A DNA stretch of 6,335 bases from Roseovarius sp. (GTDB lineage Bacteria > Pseudomonadota > Alphaproteobacteria > Rhodobacterales > Rhodobacteraceae). Below are positions 1-6,280 of the stretch, piece after piece; the stretch's first letter is position 1; the number at the start of each line of letters is the position of its first letter. The stretch covers positions 1 through 6,335 of the forward strand of contig SLDH01000057.1 of the NCBI GenBank assembly GCA_007125415.1, given 5' to 3'. The notes under the pieces were generated by a model. It searched no databases, was not told the origin of the DNA, and was given only the letters and a program-made list of their open reading frames with translations. Both the position numbers and the translations under genes were made by a program.

Positions 1-165
1 GTGATCGCCAGCCTCGGGGTGGGGTTCTTCGTGGCGCGTCTGGTATTTTGGATCGGGGCGCATCTTTCGCCCGCGTTGCGCGCCTTCGGAGCTGCGGCGA
101 GTTTTCTGCCGACCGTTTTCGTGGCGCTCTGGGCGCTTTGGCACCTTGCATTCGGGTTCGGGTGA
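1..165 (+). CDS. C-terminal fragment of a small membrane protein, probably MAPEG family
   Basis: The frame is open from the left edge of the window to a TGA at 163-165, giving the last 54 residues of a protein whose start lies outside. The fragment is strongly hydrophobic, with two likely membrane segments: about residues 1-20, and about residues 34-52 after a short polar turn. The stretch ARLVFWIGAHLSPALRAFG resembles the conserved 'R-x-x-[YF]-x-x-G-x-x-x-x-x-x-R-x-x-[GA]' region before the last helix of MAPEG proteins (membrane-associated proteins in eicosanoid and glutathione metabolism). Small bacterial members of this family are common in Rhodobacterales and mostly lack a known substrate. 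The stop is followed after one base by the next gene's ATG, so the two are probably co-transcribed and translationally coupled. The family call rests on a short fragment; the membrane location is more certain. Confidence 0.6.
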   Translation: MIASLGVGFFVARLVFWIGAHLSPALRAFGAAASFLPTVFVALWALWHLAFGFG

Positions 166-166
166 C

Positions 167-778
167 ATGCTGACGCTTGATCATATCGCCGTTGCGGGCG
201 AGACACTGGAGGCGGCGCGCGATCATGTGGAGACGGCTCTCGGGGTGGCGCTGTCGCCCGGTGGGCAGCATGCGCGTTACGGCACCCACAACATGTTGAT
301 GGGGCTTGCGGACGGGCTCTATCTGGAGGCAATCGCGATCGACCCGCTGGCTCCCGAGCCCGCTCATGCACGTTGGTTCGATCTGGACCGCTTTGCTGGC
401 CCGCCACGCATCGGCAACTGGATCTGCCGTTGCGAGGATCTCGATGCGGCGGTTGCCGCGCTGCCGGGGGCCGGCCGGCCTGTGTCTCTGTCACGGGGCG
501 CGCTTCGCTGGCGCATGGCGGTGCCCGATAGCGGGCAGTTGCCCTATGACAATCGCTTTCCCGCGCTGATGCAGTGGCTGACCCGCCCAACCCCGGCCGA
601 GGCCCTGGCGGTTTCGGGGTGCCGCCTGATGGAACTGGTGATCTACCATCCGCGGGCGGAGGCACTCAAGGCGGAGATCGCGCCCCATCTGACCGATGCG
701 CGCGTCGTGATCGAGGTGGGGCCGCCACGGATCACGGCACAGATCGAGACCCCATCGGGCCGGCGGAACCTCGAATGA
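167..778 (+). CDS. VOC-family (glyoxalase-like domain) protein
   Basis: This 203-residue cytosolic protein begins LDHIAVAG, the usual first strand of the vicinal-oxygen-chelate fold. It has the layout of the 'glyoxalase-like domain' group: an N-terminal half (about 1-95) with His6, His41 and Glu54 in YLEAI, and a second half (about 113-203) with a conserved-looking WRMAVPDSG segment, PYDNRFPALMQW, and Glu156 in LMELVIYHP. His6 and Glu54 sit where VOC proteins place metal ligands, but whether this one binds metal or is catalytic cannot be told. The substrate is unknown. The ATG at 167 was chosen because it starts directly on the first beta strand and lies one base after the preceding stop. An in-frame TTG at 146 would only add seven residues inside the upstream gene. 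There is no strong Shine-Dalgarno sequence, which fits coupling to upstream translation. The stop overlaps the next start as ATGA. Confidence 0.8.
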   Translation: MLTLDHIAVAGETLEAARDHVETALGVALSPGGQHARYGTHNMLMGLADGLYLEAIAIDPLAPEPAHARWFDLDRFAGPPRIGNWICRCEDLDAAVAALPGAGRPVSLSRGALRWRMAVPDSGQLPYDNRFPALMQWLTRPTPAEALAVSGCRLMELVIYHPRAEALKAEIAPHLTDARVVIEVGPPRITAQIETPSGRRNLE

Positions 779-1296
779 TCATTCGTGCCGCCTGTGCGGG
801 CGATGCCCCGGCCATCGCCGCGATATGGAACCCCAATATCGCCGACACGGCCAACACCTTCACCACTGTCCTCAAGACGCCCGAGGGGCTGGCGCTGGAG
901 ATTGCGCAGCGAAAGGCCGAGGGCAAAGCCTTTCTCGTGGCCGAGATGCAGGGTGCGGTCGTCGGTTTTGCCACCTATTTCCAGTTCCGCGGCGGCCCGG
1001 GCTATGCCCGCACGGCTGAACATTCCGTGATGCTGGCTGCGCCTGCGCGTGGGCAGGGCATCGGGCGGGCGATGATGGAAGCACTCGAAGCGCATGCGCA
1101 AGCTGCCGGGATGCATTCACTTATCGCCGGGGTAAGCGGCGAGAATCCGGCCGGGGTGGCTTTTCACAAGGCGGCAGGCTATACACAGATCGCCGTTCTG
1201 CCCGAGGTGGGGTACAAGTTCGGGCGTTGGATGGACCTGATCATATTACAAAAAATGCTGCCCATGCCCGCTGACAATGCGCCGTCCGGACAGTAG
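775..1296 (+). CDS. GNAT-family N-acetyltransferase, phosphinothricin acetyltransferase-like
   Basis: The 173-residue product begins MIIRAACAGDAPAIAAIWN, the classic first strand and helix of a GNAT domain. The acetyl-CoA pyrophosphate loop (motif A) is RGQGIG at residues 92-97, just after the central strand EHSVMLAAPA. Motif B follows with ENPAGVAFHKAAGY, and the C-terminal VGYKFGRWMDLIILQK resembles the end of the Pat/Bar/MddA subgroup, which acetylates phosphinothricin, methionine sulfoximine or related small amines. The subgroup is inferred from these motifs; the true substrate is unknown. The ATG at 775 overlaps the upstream stop in ATGA, a typical translational-coupling junction, and a weak GGCGGA lies about 7 bases ahead of it. 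The same frame stays open upstream to 574, but that part reads as a basic, low-complexity shadow of the VOC gene and is not included. A Shine-Dalgarno sequence for the next gene overlaps this stop. Confidence 0.87.
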   Translation: MIIRAACAGDAPAIAAIWNPNIADTANTFTTVLKTPEGLALEIAQRKAEGKAFLVAEMQGAVVGFATYFQFRGGPGYARTAEHSVMLAAPARGQGIGRAMMEALEAHAQAAGMHSLIAGVSGENPAGVAFHKAAGYTQIAVLPEVGYKFGRWMDLIILQKMLPMPADNAPSGQ

Positions 1297-1298
1297 GG
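1295..1298 (+). promoter_or_regulatory. Ribosome binding site of the J-domain gene, overlapping the upstream stop
   Basis: AGGG lies 7 bases before the ATG at 1306 and shares its first two bases with the TAG stop of the acetyltransferase gene. This supports the chosen start and suggests that ribosomes finishing the upstream gene can re-initiate here. Confidence 0.5.
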
Positions 1299-1305
1299 TC
1301 GCGCC

Positions 1306-1989
1306 ATGTCGATCTGGACCCGCATTTCCGCCGCGCTCTCGGCACTGGCCTCAGGCGAGGGGTTGAGCGCGGTCTTTGATCGGTTGCGCACACCCCCCGA
1401 GCAATCTGTCGCCTTCACCATCGCGGTGATTGCGCTCAGTGCCAAGATGGCGAAGGCCGATGGCCAGGTCACCCGAGGGGAGGTGCTCGCCTTTCGCGAG
1501 GTGTTTCATATCGCGCCGGAGGATGAGGCGGGGGCGGCCCGCGTTTTCAACCTCGCGCGGCAGGATGTGGCCGGTTTCGAGGCCTACGCGACACGGATCA
1601 AGGCCATGTTCGCGGATCAGAGCCAGATATTGACCGACCTGATGGAGGGGTTGTTTCACATCGCCATGGCGGATGGCGTCTATCATCCCAATGAAGACGC
1701 CTTTCTGGGGCGGGTGGCCGAGATATTCGGGCTGCCCGAGGCCGAGTTTCGCAGCCTGCGCAGCCGGTTCGTGTCCGATGCGGTGCCTGATCCCTATGCC
1801 GTTCTGGGGGTGACGCCCGAGACGCCGCTCGCGGAGATTCGCAAGACCTGGCACCGCATGGCCCGCGAGGCGCATCCCGATCGCATGATCTCTCGCGGTG
1901 TCCCGGCCGAAGCCATTCGCATGGCCGAGCGACGCATGGCCGATCTCAATGCGGCCTGGGAAGAGATCAGCGAGGCGCATGCCCGGTAA
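1306..1989 (+). CDS. djiA: DjiA/DjlA-type co-chaperone: TerB-like domain plus C-terminal J domain
   Basis: The 227-residue protein has two parts. Residues about 33-155 form an all-helical TerB-like (tellurite-resistance B) domain with two acidic loops, KADGQVTRGE (50-59) and ADGVYHPNED (122-131), of the kind thought to hold metal in TerB proteins. Residues about 162-226 form a J domain that begins DPYAVLGV, carries the diagnostic HPD tripeptide at 190-192, and ends in the helix MADLNAAWEEISEAHA. J domains stimulate the ATPase of DnaK (Hsp70), so this is expected to be a DnaK co-chaperone. Unlike E. coli DjlA it has no convincing N-terminal membrane anchor; the first 25 residues are only an amphipathic-looking helix, so it is probably cytosolic or peripheral. 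It lacks the Gly/Phe, zinc-finger and substrate-binding regions of DnaJ. It lies 9 bases after the acetyltransferase stop, in the same transcription unit. Architecture is certain; the client or pathway is unknown. Confidence 0.88.
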   Translation: MSIWTRISAALSALASGEGLSAVFDRLRTPPEQSVAFTIAVIALSAKMAKADGQVTRGEVLAFREVFHIAPEDEAGAARVFNLARQDVAGFEAYATRIKAMFADQSQILTDLMEGLFHIAMADGVYHPNEDAFLGRVAEIFGLPEAEFRSLRSRFVSDAVPDPYAVLGVTPETPLAEIRKTWHRMAREAHPDRMISRGVPAEAIRMAERRMADLNAAWEEISEAHAR

Positions 1990-2056
1990 TCCGCGCGATG
2001 ATCCCAGGTTGCGGCGCGCTCTTTTCATCTGGCTAGCCCGTGCCTATCTATGGCCC

Positions 2057-2419
2057 ATGAAACGCGTTCTGACCTTGATTGTGGCTCTGGCCATCGTTCC
2101 TCCCGCGGCAGCGGCGGAAGATGAGGGAGATGAGGGCCTCACGCTCATGGAGCGTGGAGCGCAGATGTTCATGGAGGGTATCCGTCGCGAGATGGAGCCT
2201 GCGCTGGAAGACCTGCAGGGCTTTGCCAGGGAATTGCAGCCGGCCCTTCGGGGCTTTTTGCAGGAGATGGGCCCGGCGTTTGCCGAGATACTTGGTGAAA
2301 TCAAGGATCTGAGTGCCTATCATCCGCCGGAAATCCTGCCAAATGGCGATATCATCATGCGCAAGAAGCAACCTGATGAGATAGCTGATGAGAGGCCAGA
2401 CGGCGAAATCGAAATCTAG
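2057..2419 (+). CDS. Small secreted helical protein of unknown function
   Basis: The 120-residue product has a clear signal peptide: basic MKR, a hydrophobic core LTLIVALAIVPP, and a probable signal-peptidase I site after AAAA at residue 20. The mature protein should be periplasmic, is acidic at both ends, and has a long amphipathic helix at about 30-86. Three Pro-Ala motifs (MEPAL 46-50, LQPAL 60-64, MGPAF 71-75) are spaced by 14 and 11 residues on this helix. Then comes a conserved-looking YHPPEILPNGDIIMRKK (88-104) and a polar tail. There are no Walker motifs. My recollection is that some similar Rhodobacterales proteins carry an 'AAA+ family ATPase' label, which this sequence does not support. 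The ATG at 2057 is chosen because it begins the signal peptide, but it has no Shine-Dalgarno sequence. An in-frame ATG at 1979, overlapping the djiA end, would add 26 residues. The stop overlaps that of ppx. Confidence 0.72.
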   Translation: MKRVLTLIVALAIVPPAAAAEDEGDEGLTLMERGAQMFMEGIRREMEPALEDLQGFARELQPALRGFLQEMGPAFAEILGEIKDLSAYHPPEILPNGDIIMRKKQPDEIADERPDGEIEI

Positions 2420-3963
2420 CCGTTCAGGACCTTCACGCTGATCTGCGCCTCGAGCGAGCTTGCCAGCGACGCCAGGCGGGCTTCGGCCACCTCGCCAAAG
2501 AGCGGCGCCGAGTAGGGCGAAAGGCGCAACTCCAGATGCTTCTTCTTTGGAAACCAGCGCAACTCGCCCGGATACTCGTCTTCAGTGAGCCAGAGCATGG
2601 CACCAAAGCGCATCGCCTTGCCGAGTATTTCCGCCTGCAACTGGTCCGCCTCGGGGATCAATTCGTAAAGCTGGTCAAACCGTGTGCCCTCGCGATTGTT
2701 GGAATATCGATGCATCAGGGCAAGCCCCAGAAAGACCCTGTCCGAATGCCGCAGCCCCCCCAGATTCGCACGGGTGGCGTTGTCGAAACAGACCTCCGCA
2801 CGGTAATCGGGATGGGCGCGCCAACTGACATCATGCAAAAGGCAAGCCGCCTTGATCAGGCGGCGGCGCTCCGGGCGGACGGATTTGAAGAGCGGCTGGA
2901 TATACTCGAACAATAGCTTGCCGAACCCGGGCACCCGCGCATCCTTTGCCTCGGCGAAGCGACAGGCTTCGATCAGTGGATCACGGTCACGCAACTGCTG
3001 GGGCATCTGCTCATACAGCAGCCCCTCGCGGATACCGTAGCTCGATACCGCGATGTCATGAGGCTTGAATGCCTTGACCACAGCGCGCAAGACTTCTGTC
3101 GCATTGGGCACAAGATCCATCCGCGAGGACGAGACGCCGGTGACGAGGCGCAATTCTTCTGCTGTTTTCTTCTTGATGAATTTTGCCGTCTCACGCACGG
3201 CTTTCGGGGTCATCCGGTACTCATGCAGCACATGCAGAGGATAGCTGCGGCGGGCCATGTCGATCTTGGCGAAGGCCCGCCAGGAACCGCCGACCAGAAA
3301 GAGCCTGTTGCGTTGCGGCCCGAGCGCGCGTTTCATCGTGTCGAGCGTTTCGGTGATGACCGCCTTGCGGCCCTTGATGCCGCCCTTGACATCGCGCAGC
3401 TTGAGCGGCCCGAGTGGCGCTGAAATGCGCCGTCCCACATGCCCGCCATCTATCTCGGCCAGTTCCATCGACGATCCGCCGATGTCGCAGACGAGGCCGT
3501 AGGAGCCGGGCCATCCCAGCAGGACACCCTGCGCCGAAAGGCGCGCCTCCTCGCGCCCGTCGATCACCCAGAGGCGCAGGCCGGTCTCGCGCTCCACTTC
3601 CTCGCAGAACGCCGCGCCGTCCTCGGCATCGCGCACCGCGGCTGTCGCCACGACACTCAGCGGGCTGGCGCCCATCGCCCTGGAGAGATGCTGGAAACGC
3701 AAGAGCGCCTTGACCGCCCGCACCCGGCCTTCGGGGTTGAGACGACCCGTGCTGCCCATCCCGGCGCCGAGCGCACACATGATCTTTTCATTGTAGAAAT
3801 AAGCCGGACTGCGCGCAGCCCCGTCGAATACGACGAGTCGGACCGAGTTCGACCCCACATCCACAACGCCAACCCGTTTGAGCGCATGCGCCGATGGATC
3901 ATCAAAGAGAGGGCGGCCAAAGGGCTCCCATCTCTTCGCTTCCGGGTTCTCCGAGCCGTCCAT
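2416..3963 (-). CDS. ppx: Ppx/GppA-family exopolyphosphatase with C-terminal HD-type domain
   Basis: The 515-residue product belongs to the Ppx/GppA phosphatases, which remove terminal phosphate from polyphosphate or convert pppGpp to ppGpp; sequence alone does not decide which. The ASKHA-type fold shows the phosphate-1 loop DVGSNSVRLV (35-44), TAAVRDA (107-113), DGREEARLSAQG (135-146, where family members carry catalytic acidic residues), the phosphate-2 loop DIGGSS (160-165), and SSYGIREGLLYEQ (307-319), which closes the core. The C-terminal part (about 330-515) contains LLHD with the HD pair at 377-378 and HSDRVFLGLALMHRY (406-420), the HD-like domain typical of long Ppx/GppA proteins. The start at 3963 is chosen because GGGGGA precedes it by 4 bases and the next upstream ATGs lie inside ppk. 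It leaves about 30 residues ahead of the core, including PFGRPLFDDPSA, that look specific to this group. The gene lies 52 bases after ppk and is almost certainly co-transcribed with it. Confidence 0.92.
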   Translation of the reverse strand: MDGSENPEAKRWEPFGRPLFDDPSAHALKRVGVVDVGSNSVRLVVFDGAARSPAYFYNEKIMCALGAGMGSTGRLNPEGRVRAVKALLRFQHLSRAMGASPLSVVATAAVRDAEDGAAFCEEVERETGLRLWVIDGREEARLSAQGVLLGWPGSYGLVCDIGGSSMELAEIDGGHVGRRISAPLGPLKLRDVKGGIKGRKAVITETLDTMKRALGPQRNRLFLVGGSWRAFAKIDMARRSYPLHVLHEYRMTPKAVRETAKFIKKKTAEELRLVTGVSSSRMDLVPNATEVLRAVVKAFKPHDIAVSSYGIREGLLYEQMPQQLRDRDPLIEACRFAEAKDARVPGFGKLLFEYIQPLFKSVRPERRRLIKAACLLHDVSWRAHPDYRAEVCFDNATRANLGGLRHSDRVFLGLALMHRYSNNREGTRFDQLYELIPEADQLQAEILGKAMRFGAMLWLTEDEYPGELRWFPKKKHLELRLSPYSAPLFGEVAEARLASLASSLEAQISVKVLNG

Positions 3964-3967
3964 CCCA

Positions 3968-3973
3968 TCCCCC
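3968..3973 (-). promoter_or_regulatory. Ribosome binding site of ppx
   Basis: On the - strand GGGGGA stands 4 bases before the ATG whose first base is 3963. It is the only purine-rich candidate in the 52-base gap between ppk and ppx, and it decides this start over the in-frame ATGs further upstream (for example at 4158) that lie within ppk. Confidence 0.5.
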
Positions 3974-4015
3974 GATGCTGGCGCGCCGCTTTTATGCGAC
4001 AGGCCCGCGCAGGCG

Positions 4016-6190
4016 TCAATCTTCGGTATGGGTAAGCTCCGGCACATCCGCCGCCCCGGCCGAGCCGCGCCCCGAGAGTGACGGGTTTTCCATGAAGAAC
4101 CGGTGGCATGAAAAGGCGGATGCGCCATCGGGCATCTCACCGCGGATGAAGCTCCCATCGGGCTTCATGATCCAGCTTTGGGCCGTATCGGCCATGTTGG
4201 CGGCCATGATCTGGCTGACAATCTGTGCCTTGACAGTGTCATTTCTGATTTCCACTAATGTTTCCACACGCCTGTCGAGATTGCGCCCCATCCAGTCGGC
4301 CGAGGACATGAAAACCCGAGCCTTGCGCGATGGCAAACCCTTGCCATTGCCGAAACACACGATGCGCGAATGCTCCAGAAAACGCCCGACGATCGACTTC
4401 ACCCTGATATTGTCCGAAAGCCCCTTCACGCCGGGGCGCAAGCCGCAGATGCCGCGAATGACAAGGCTGATCTGCACGCCCGCCGCTGAGGCCCGGTAAA
4501 GGGCGTCGATCACCTCGGGGTCGATGAGCGCATTCATTTTCGCCCAGATGGTCGCGGGAAGTCCGGCTTCGGCATGGGCGATTTCGGCATCGATCATCTC
4601 GATCAACCGTGCGCGCAAGGAGATCGGCGAGATGGCCAGGTTATCCAGCTTTTCGGGCTGAGCGTATCCCGAGAGATAGTTGAACACCTTGGTGGCATCC
4701 CGGCCGAGGTGGGCGTCGCAGGTGAAAAGGCTCAGATCAGTGTAGATCCGCGCCGTGATCGGATGGTAATTGCCCGTGCCGTAATGGGTATAGGTGACAA
4801 GGCCACCACCTTCGCGGCGCACGACCGTCGAGATCTTGGCGTGGGTCTTGAGATCGATGAAGCCATAGACCACATGCGCGCCTGCGCGCTCCAGTCGGCG
4901 GGACTGGCGGATATTCGCGGCCTCGTCGAAGCGCGCTTTCAACTCCACCAGCGCAGTGACGGATTTGCCGTCTTCGGCGGCCTCGCAGAGGGCGCCGACG
5001 ATGGGGCTGTCTTTCGAGGTGCGGTAGAGCGTCTGCTTGATGGCCACGACATCGGGGTCACGCGCGGCCTGATTGAGAAAACGCACCACCATGTCAAAGG
5101 TCTCGTAGGGGTGATGCAGGAGCATGTCCTTCTGCCGGATCGCGGCGAACATGTCGCCATCGTGGTCCTGTACACGCTCGGGCACGCGCGGGGTGAAGCT
5201 GGGCCAGAGCAGATCAGGGCGATCATCAAGGATCAGCTCCGAGAGATCAGCCAGGCCGATCATCCCTTCGACTTCGACCACCTCATCGGGATGAACATGC
5301 AATTCCTCTCGCACCACGCGCGCCAGTGCTGCTGGCGCATCCGCCGAGATCTTCAGCCGCACCACCTCGCCCCGGCGCCGGCGTTTGAGGGCGACTTCGA
5401 ATTCTCGCACCAGATCTTCGGCCTCTTCCTCGACTTCGAGGTCGCTGTCGCGCAGCACGCGAAAGGTGCAATGACTCTTGTAGCGATAGCCCGGAAAAAG
5501 GCTGCTGAGGCGCAAAAGCAAAAGCTCTTCGAGCGGCAAGGCGCGCCGATCCCCGTTCGACGAGGGCAAAAAGACAAAGCGGTCAATCTGCTGGGGGATG
5601 GGCAAGAGCGCCTGAAGGGGCCGCTTGTCCGATTGCCGCTCCAGTTGCAGAGCCAGAGAATAGCCGAGATTGGGTATGAAGGGGAAGGGATGCGCCGGGT
5701 CGATGGCCATGGGCGAGAGCACCGGGAACACGCGGCTCATGAAGACATCCGCCAGAAAGTCCTTTTCGTCATCGGTCACGCTGTCGCGGTCAAGTATGTT
5801 GATCTTTTCGGCCTCCAACTCGCCACGCAGCGTGTTGAATGTTGCCTGTTGGACCTCCAGCAGTTTGCGCGCGTCTTCGTTGATCAGGACGAGCTGTTCG
5901 GTCGGCGTCAGTCCGTCCATGGCCGGTGTCGTGTTGCCTTCCCGGGCAAGTTCGCGCAGACCGGCCACGCGCACATTGTAGAATTCGTCAAGATTATTGG
6001 CCGAGATGGACAGAAAGCGGAGCCTTTCAAGAAGCGGAACGCGCGGGTTCTGTGCCTCCTCGAGCACGCGCCAGTTGAATCCCAGCCAACTCATCTCCCG
6101 GTTGAAAAACCGCGCCGGTCCCTCGATATCGAGGTCCGGACATTCCGTCGGCTCAGGCATCGGGCTTTTAAGAAAATCGACTGGTATCAT
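4016..6190 (-). CDS. ppk: Polyphosphate kinase 1 (Ppk1)
   Basis: The 724-residue enzyme transfers the gamma-phosphate of ATP to a growing polyphosphate chain, reversibly, through a phosphohistidine. Length and all four family regions match. The N-terminal domain has [20 protein letters not shown] (27-46) and [18 protein letters not shown] (61-78); then comes the head domain. The first phospholipase-D-like domain has [16 protein letters not shown] (351-366), KQTLYRT, and [12 protein letters not shown] (416-427). The putative phosphorylated His450 is in LKTHAKIS, followed by [20 protein letters not shown]. The second PLD-like domain has [10 protein letters not shown] (578-587) and the second catalytic His607 in [10 protein letters not shown]. 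All expected key residues are present. The C-terminal tail ends with [12 protein letters not shown] and a short acidic end. The ATG at 6190 was chosen over in-frame ATGs at 6250, 6211 and 6160 because only it has a good Shine-Dalgarno sequence (AAAGG, 5 bases upstream). The gene lies 90 bases after the upstream gene and 52 before ppx. Confidence 0.96.
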   Translation of the reverse strand: MIPVDFLKSPMPEPTECPDLDIEGPARFFNREMSWLGFNWRVLEEAQNPRVPLLERLRFLSISANNLDEFYNVRVAGLRELAREGNTTPAMDGLTPTEQLVLINEDARKLLEVQQATFNTLRGELEAEKINILDRDSVTDDEKDFLADVFMSRVFPVLSPMAIDPAHPFPFIPNLGYSLALQLERQSDKRPLQALLPIPQQIDRFVFLPSSNGDRRALPLEELLLLRLSSLFPGYRYKSHCTFRVLRDSDLEVEEEAEDLVREFEVALKRRRRGEVVRLKISADAPAALARVVREELHVHPDEVVEVEGMIGLADLSELILDDRPDLLWPSFTPRVPERVQDHDGDMFAAIRQKDMLLHHPYETFDMVVRFLNQAARDPDVVAIKQTLYRTSKDSPIVGALCEAAEDGKSVTALVELKARFDEAANIRQSRRLERAGAHVVYGFIDLKTHAKISTVVRREGGGLVTYTHYGTGNYHPITARIYTDLSLFTCDAHLGRDATKVFNYLSGYAQPEKLDNLAISPISLRARLIEMIDAEIAHAEAGLPATIWAKMNALIDPEVIDALYRASAAGVQISLVIRGICGLRPGVKGLSDNIRVKSIVGRFLEHSRIVCFGNGKGLPSRKARVFMSSADWMGRNLDRRVETLVEIRNDTVKAQIVSQIMAANMADTAQSWIMKPDGSFIRGEMPDGASAFSCHRFFMENPSLSGRGSAGAADVPELTHTED

Positions 6191-6195
6191 GGGAA

Positions 6196-6200
6196 CCTTT
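6196..6200 (-). promoter_or_regulatory. Ribosome binding site of ppk
   Basis: On the - strand AAAGG is followed by TTCCC and then the ATG at 6190, a 5-base spacing. It decides the ppk start, since the other in-frame ATGs (6250, 6211, 6160) have no comparable purine-rich stretch. Confidence 0.55.
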
Positions 6201-6212
6201 TGGCGAAGCATT

Positions 6213-6230
6213 GTGACGCTACCATGACGG
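6213..6230 (-). promoter_or_regulatory. Candidate PHO box (PhoB site) upstream of ppk
   Basis: Read on the - strand the 18 bases are CCGTCAT-GGTA-GCGTCAC: two seven-base units separated by four bases, so the GTCA core recurs at an 11-base period. This is the architecture of the PhoB site, CTGTCAT-N4-CTGTCAT. The first unit matches at 6 of 7 positions and the second at 4 of 7. The site is 22 bases before the ppk start, and ppk is a known PhoB target in several bacteria. Against it, a -10 element at the usual distance would fall on the Shine-Dalgarno region and none is obvious there. Treat as a candidate only. Confidence 0.33.
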
Positions 6231-6280
6231 CAGGACGCAGCCAGCGGCAAGCTGATCGGAGGCCGACGTTTAGGATGGCG

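Noticed and set aside
574..774. Open extension of the acetyltransferase frame 67 codons upstream of its ATG
   Set aside because: It lies wholly inside the VOC gene in another frame, reads as Gly/Pro/Arg-rich low-complexity sequence, and the ATGA junction at 775 begins exactly at the first GNAT strand.
1351..2028. 225-codon open frame on the - strand opposite djiA
   Set aside because: The opposite strand encodes a clear TerB plus J-domain protein. The antisense product is rich in Arg, His and Gly with no recognisable domain.
3964..4015. Small hairpin GCCTGCGCGGGC in the ppk-ppx gap as a terminator
   Set aside because: The stem is only four pairs including a wobble and no U tract follows; the two genes are more likely co-transcribed.
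3439..4035. 198-codon open frame on the + strand opposite ppx
   Set aside because: It is a shadow of the Ppx coding sequence; its product has no recognisable fold, motif or signal and no plausible ribosome binding site.
3964..4158. Longer ppx start at 4158 giving 580 residues
   Set aside because: The extra 65 residues would be encoded across the end of ppk in another frame and look like basic shadow sequence. A good ribosome binding site precedes the ATG at 3963.
3894..4499. 201-codon open frame on the + strand
   Set aside because: It is antisense to the start of ppx and the end of ppk, shows no family motif, and is explained by codon bias of the real - strand genes in GC-rich DNA.
6191..6250. 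In-frame upstream ATGs of ppk at 6250 and 6211 as true starts
   Set aside because: Neither has a Shine-Dalgarno sequence, the added residues do not resemble the Ppk1 N-terminus, and the ATG at 6190 has AAAGG at 5 bases.
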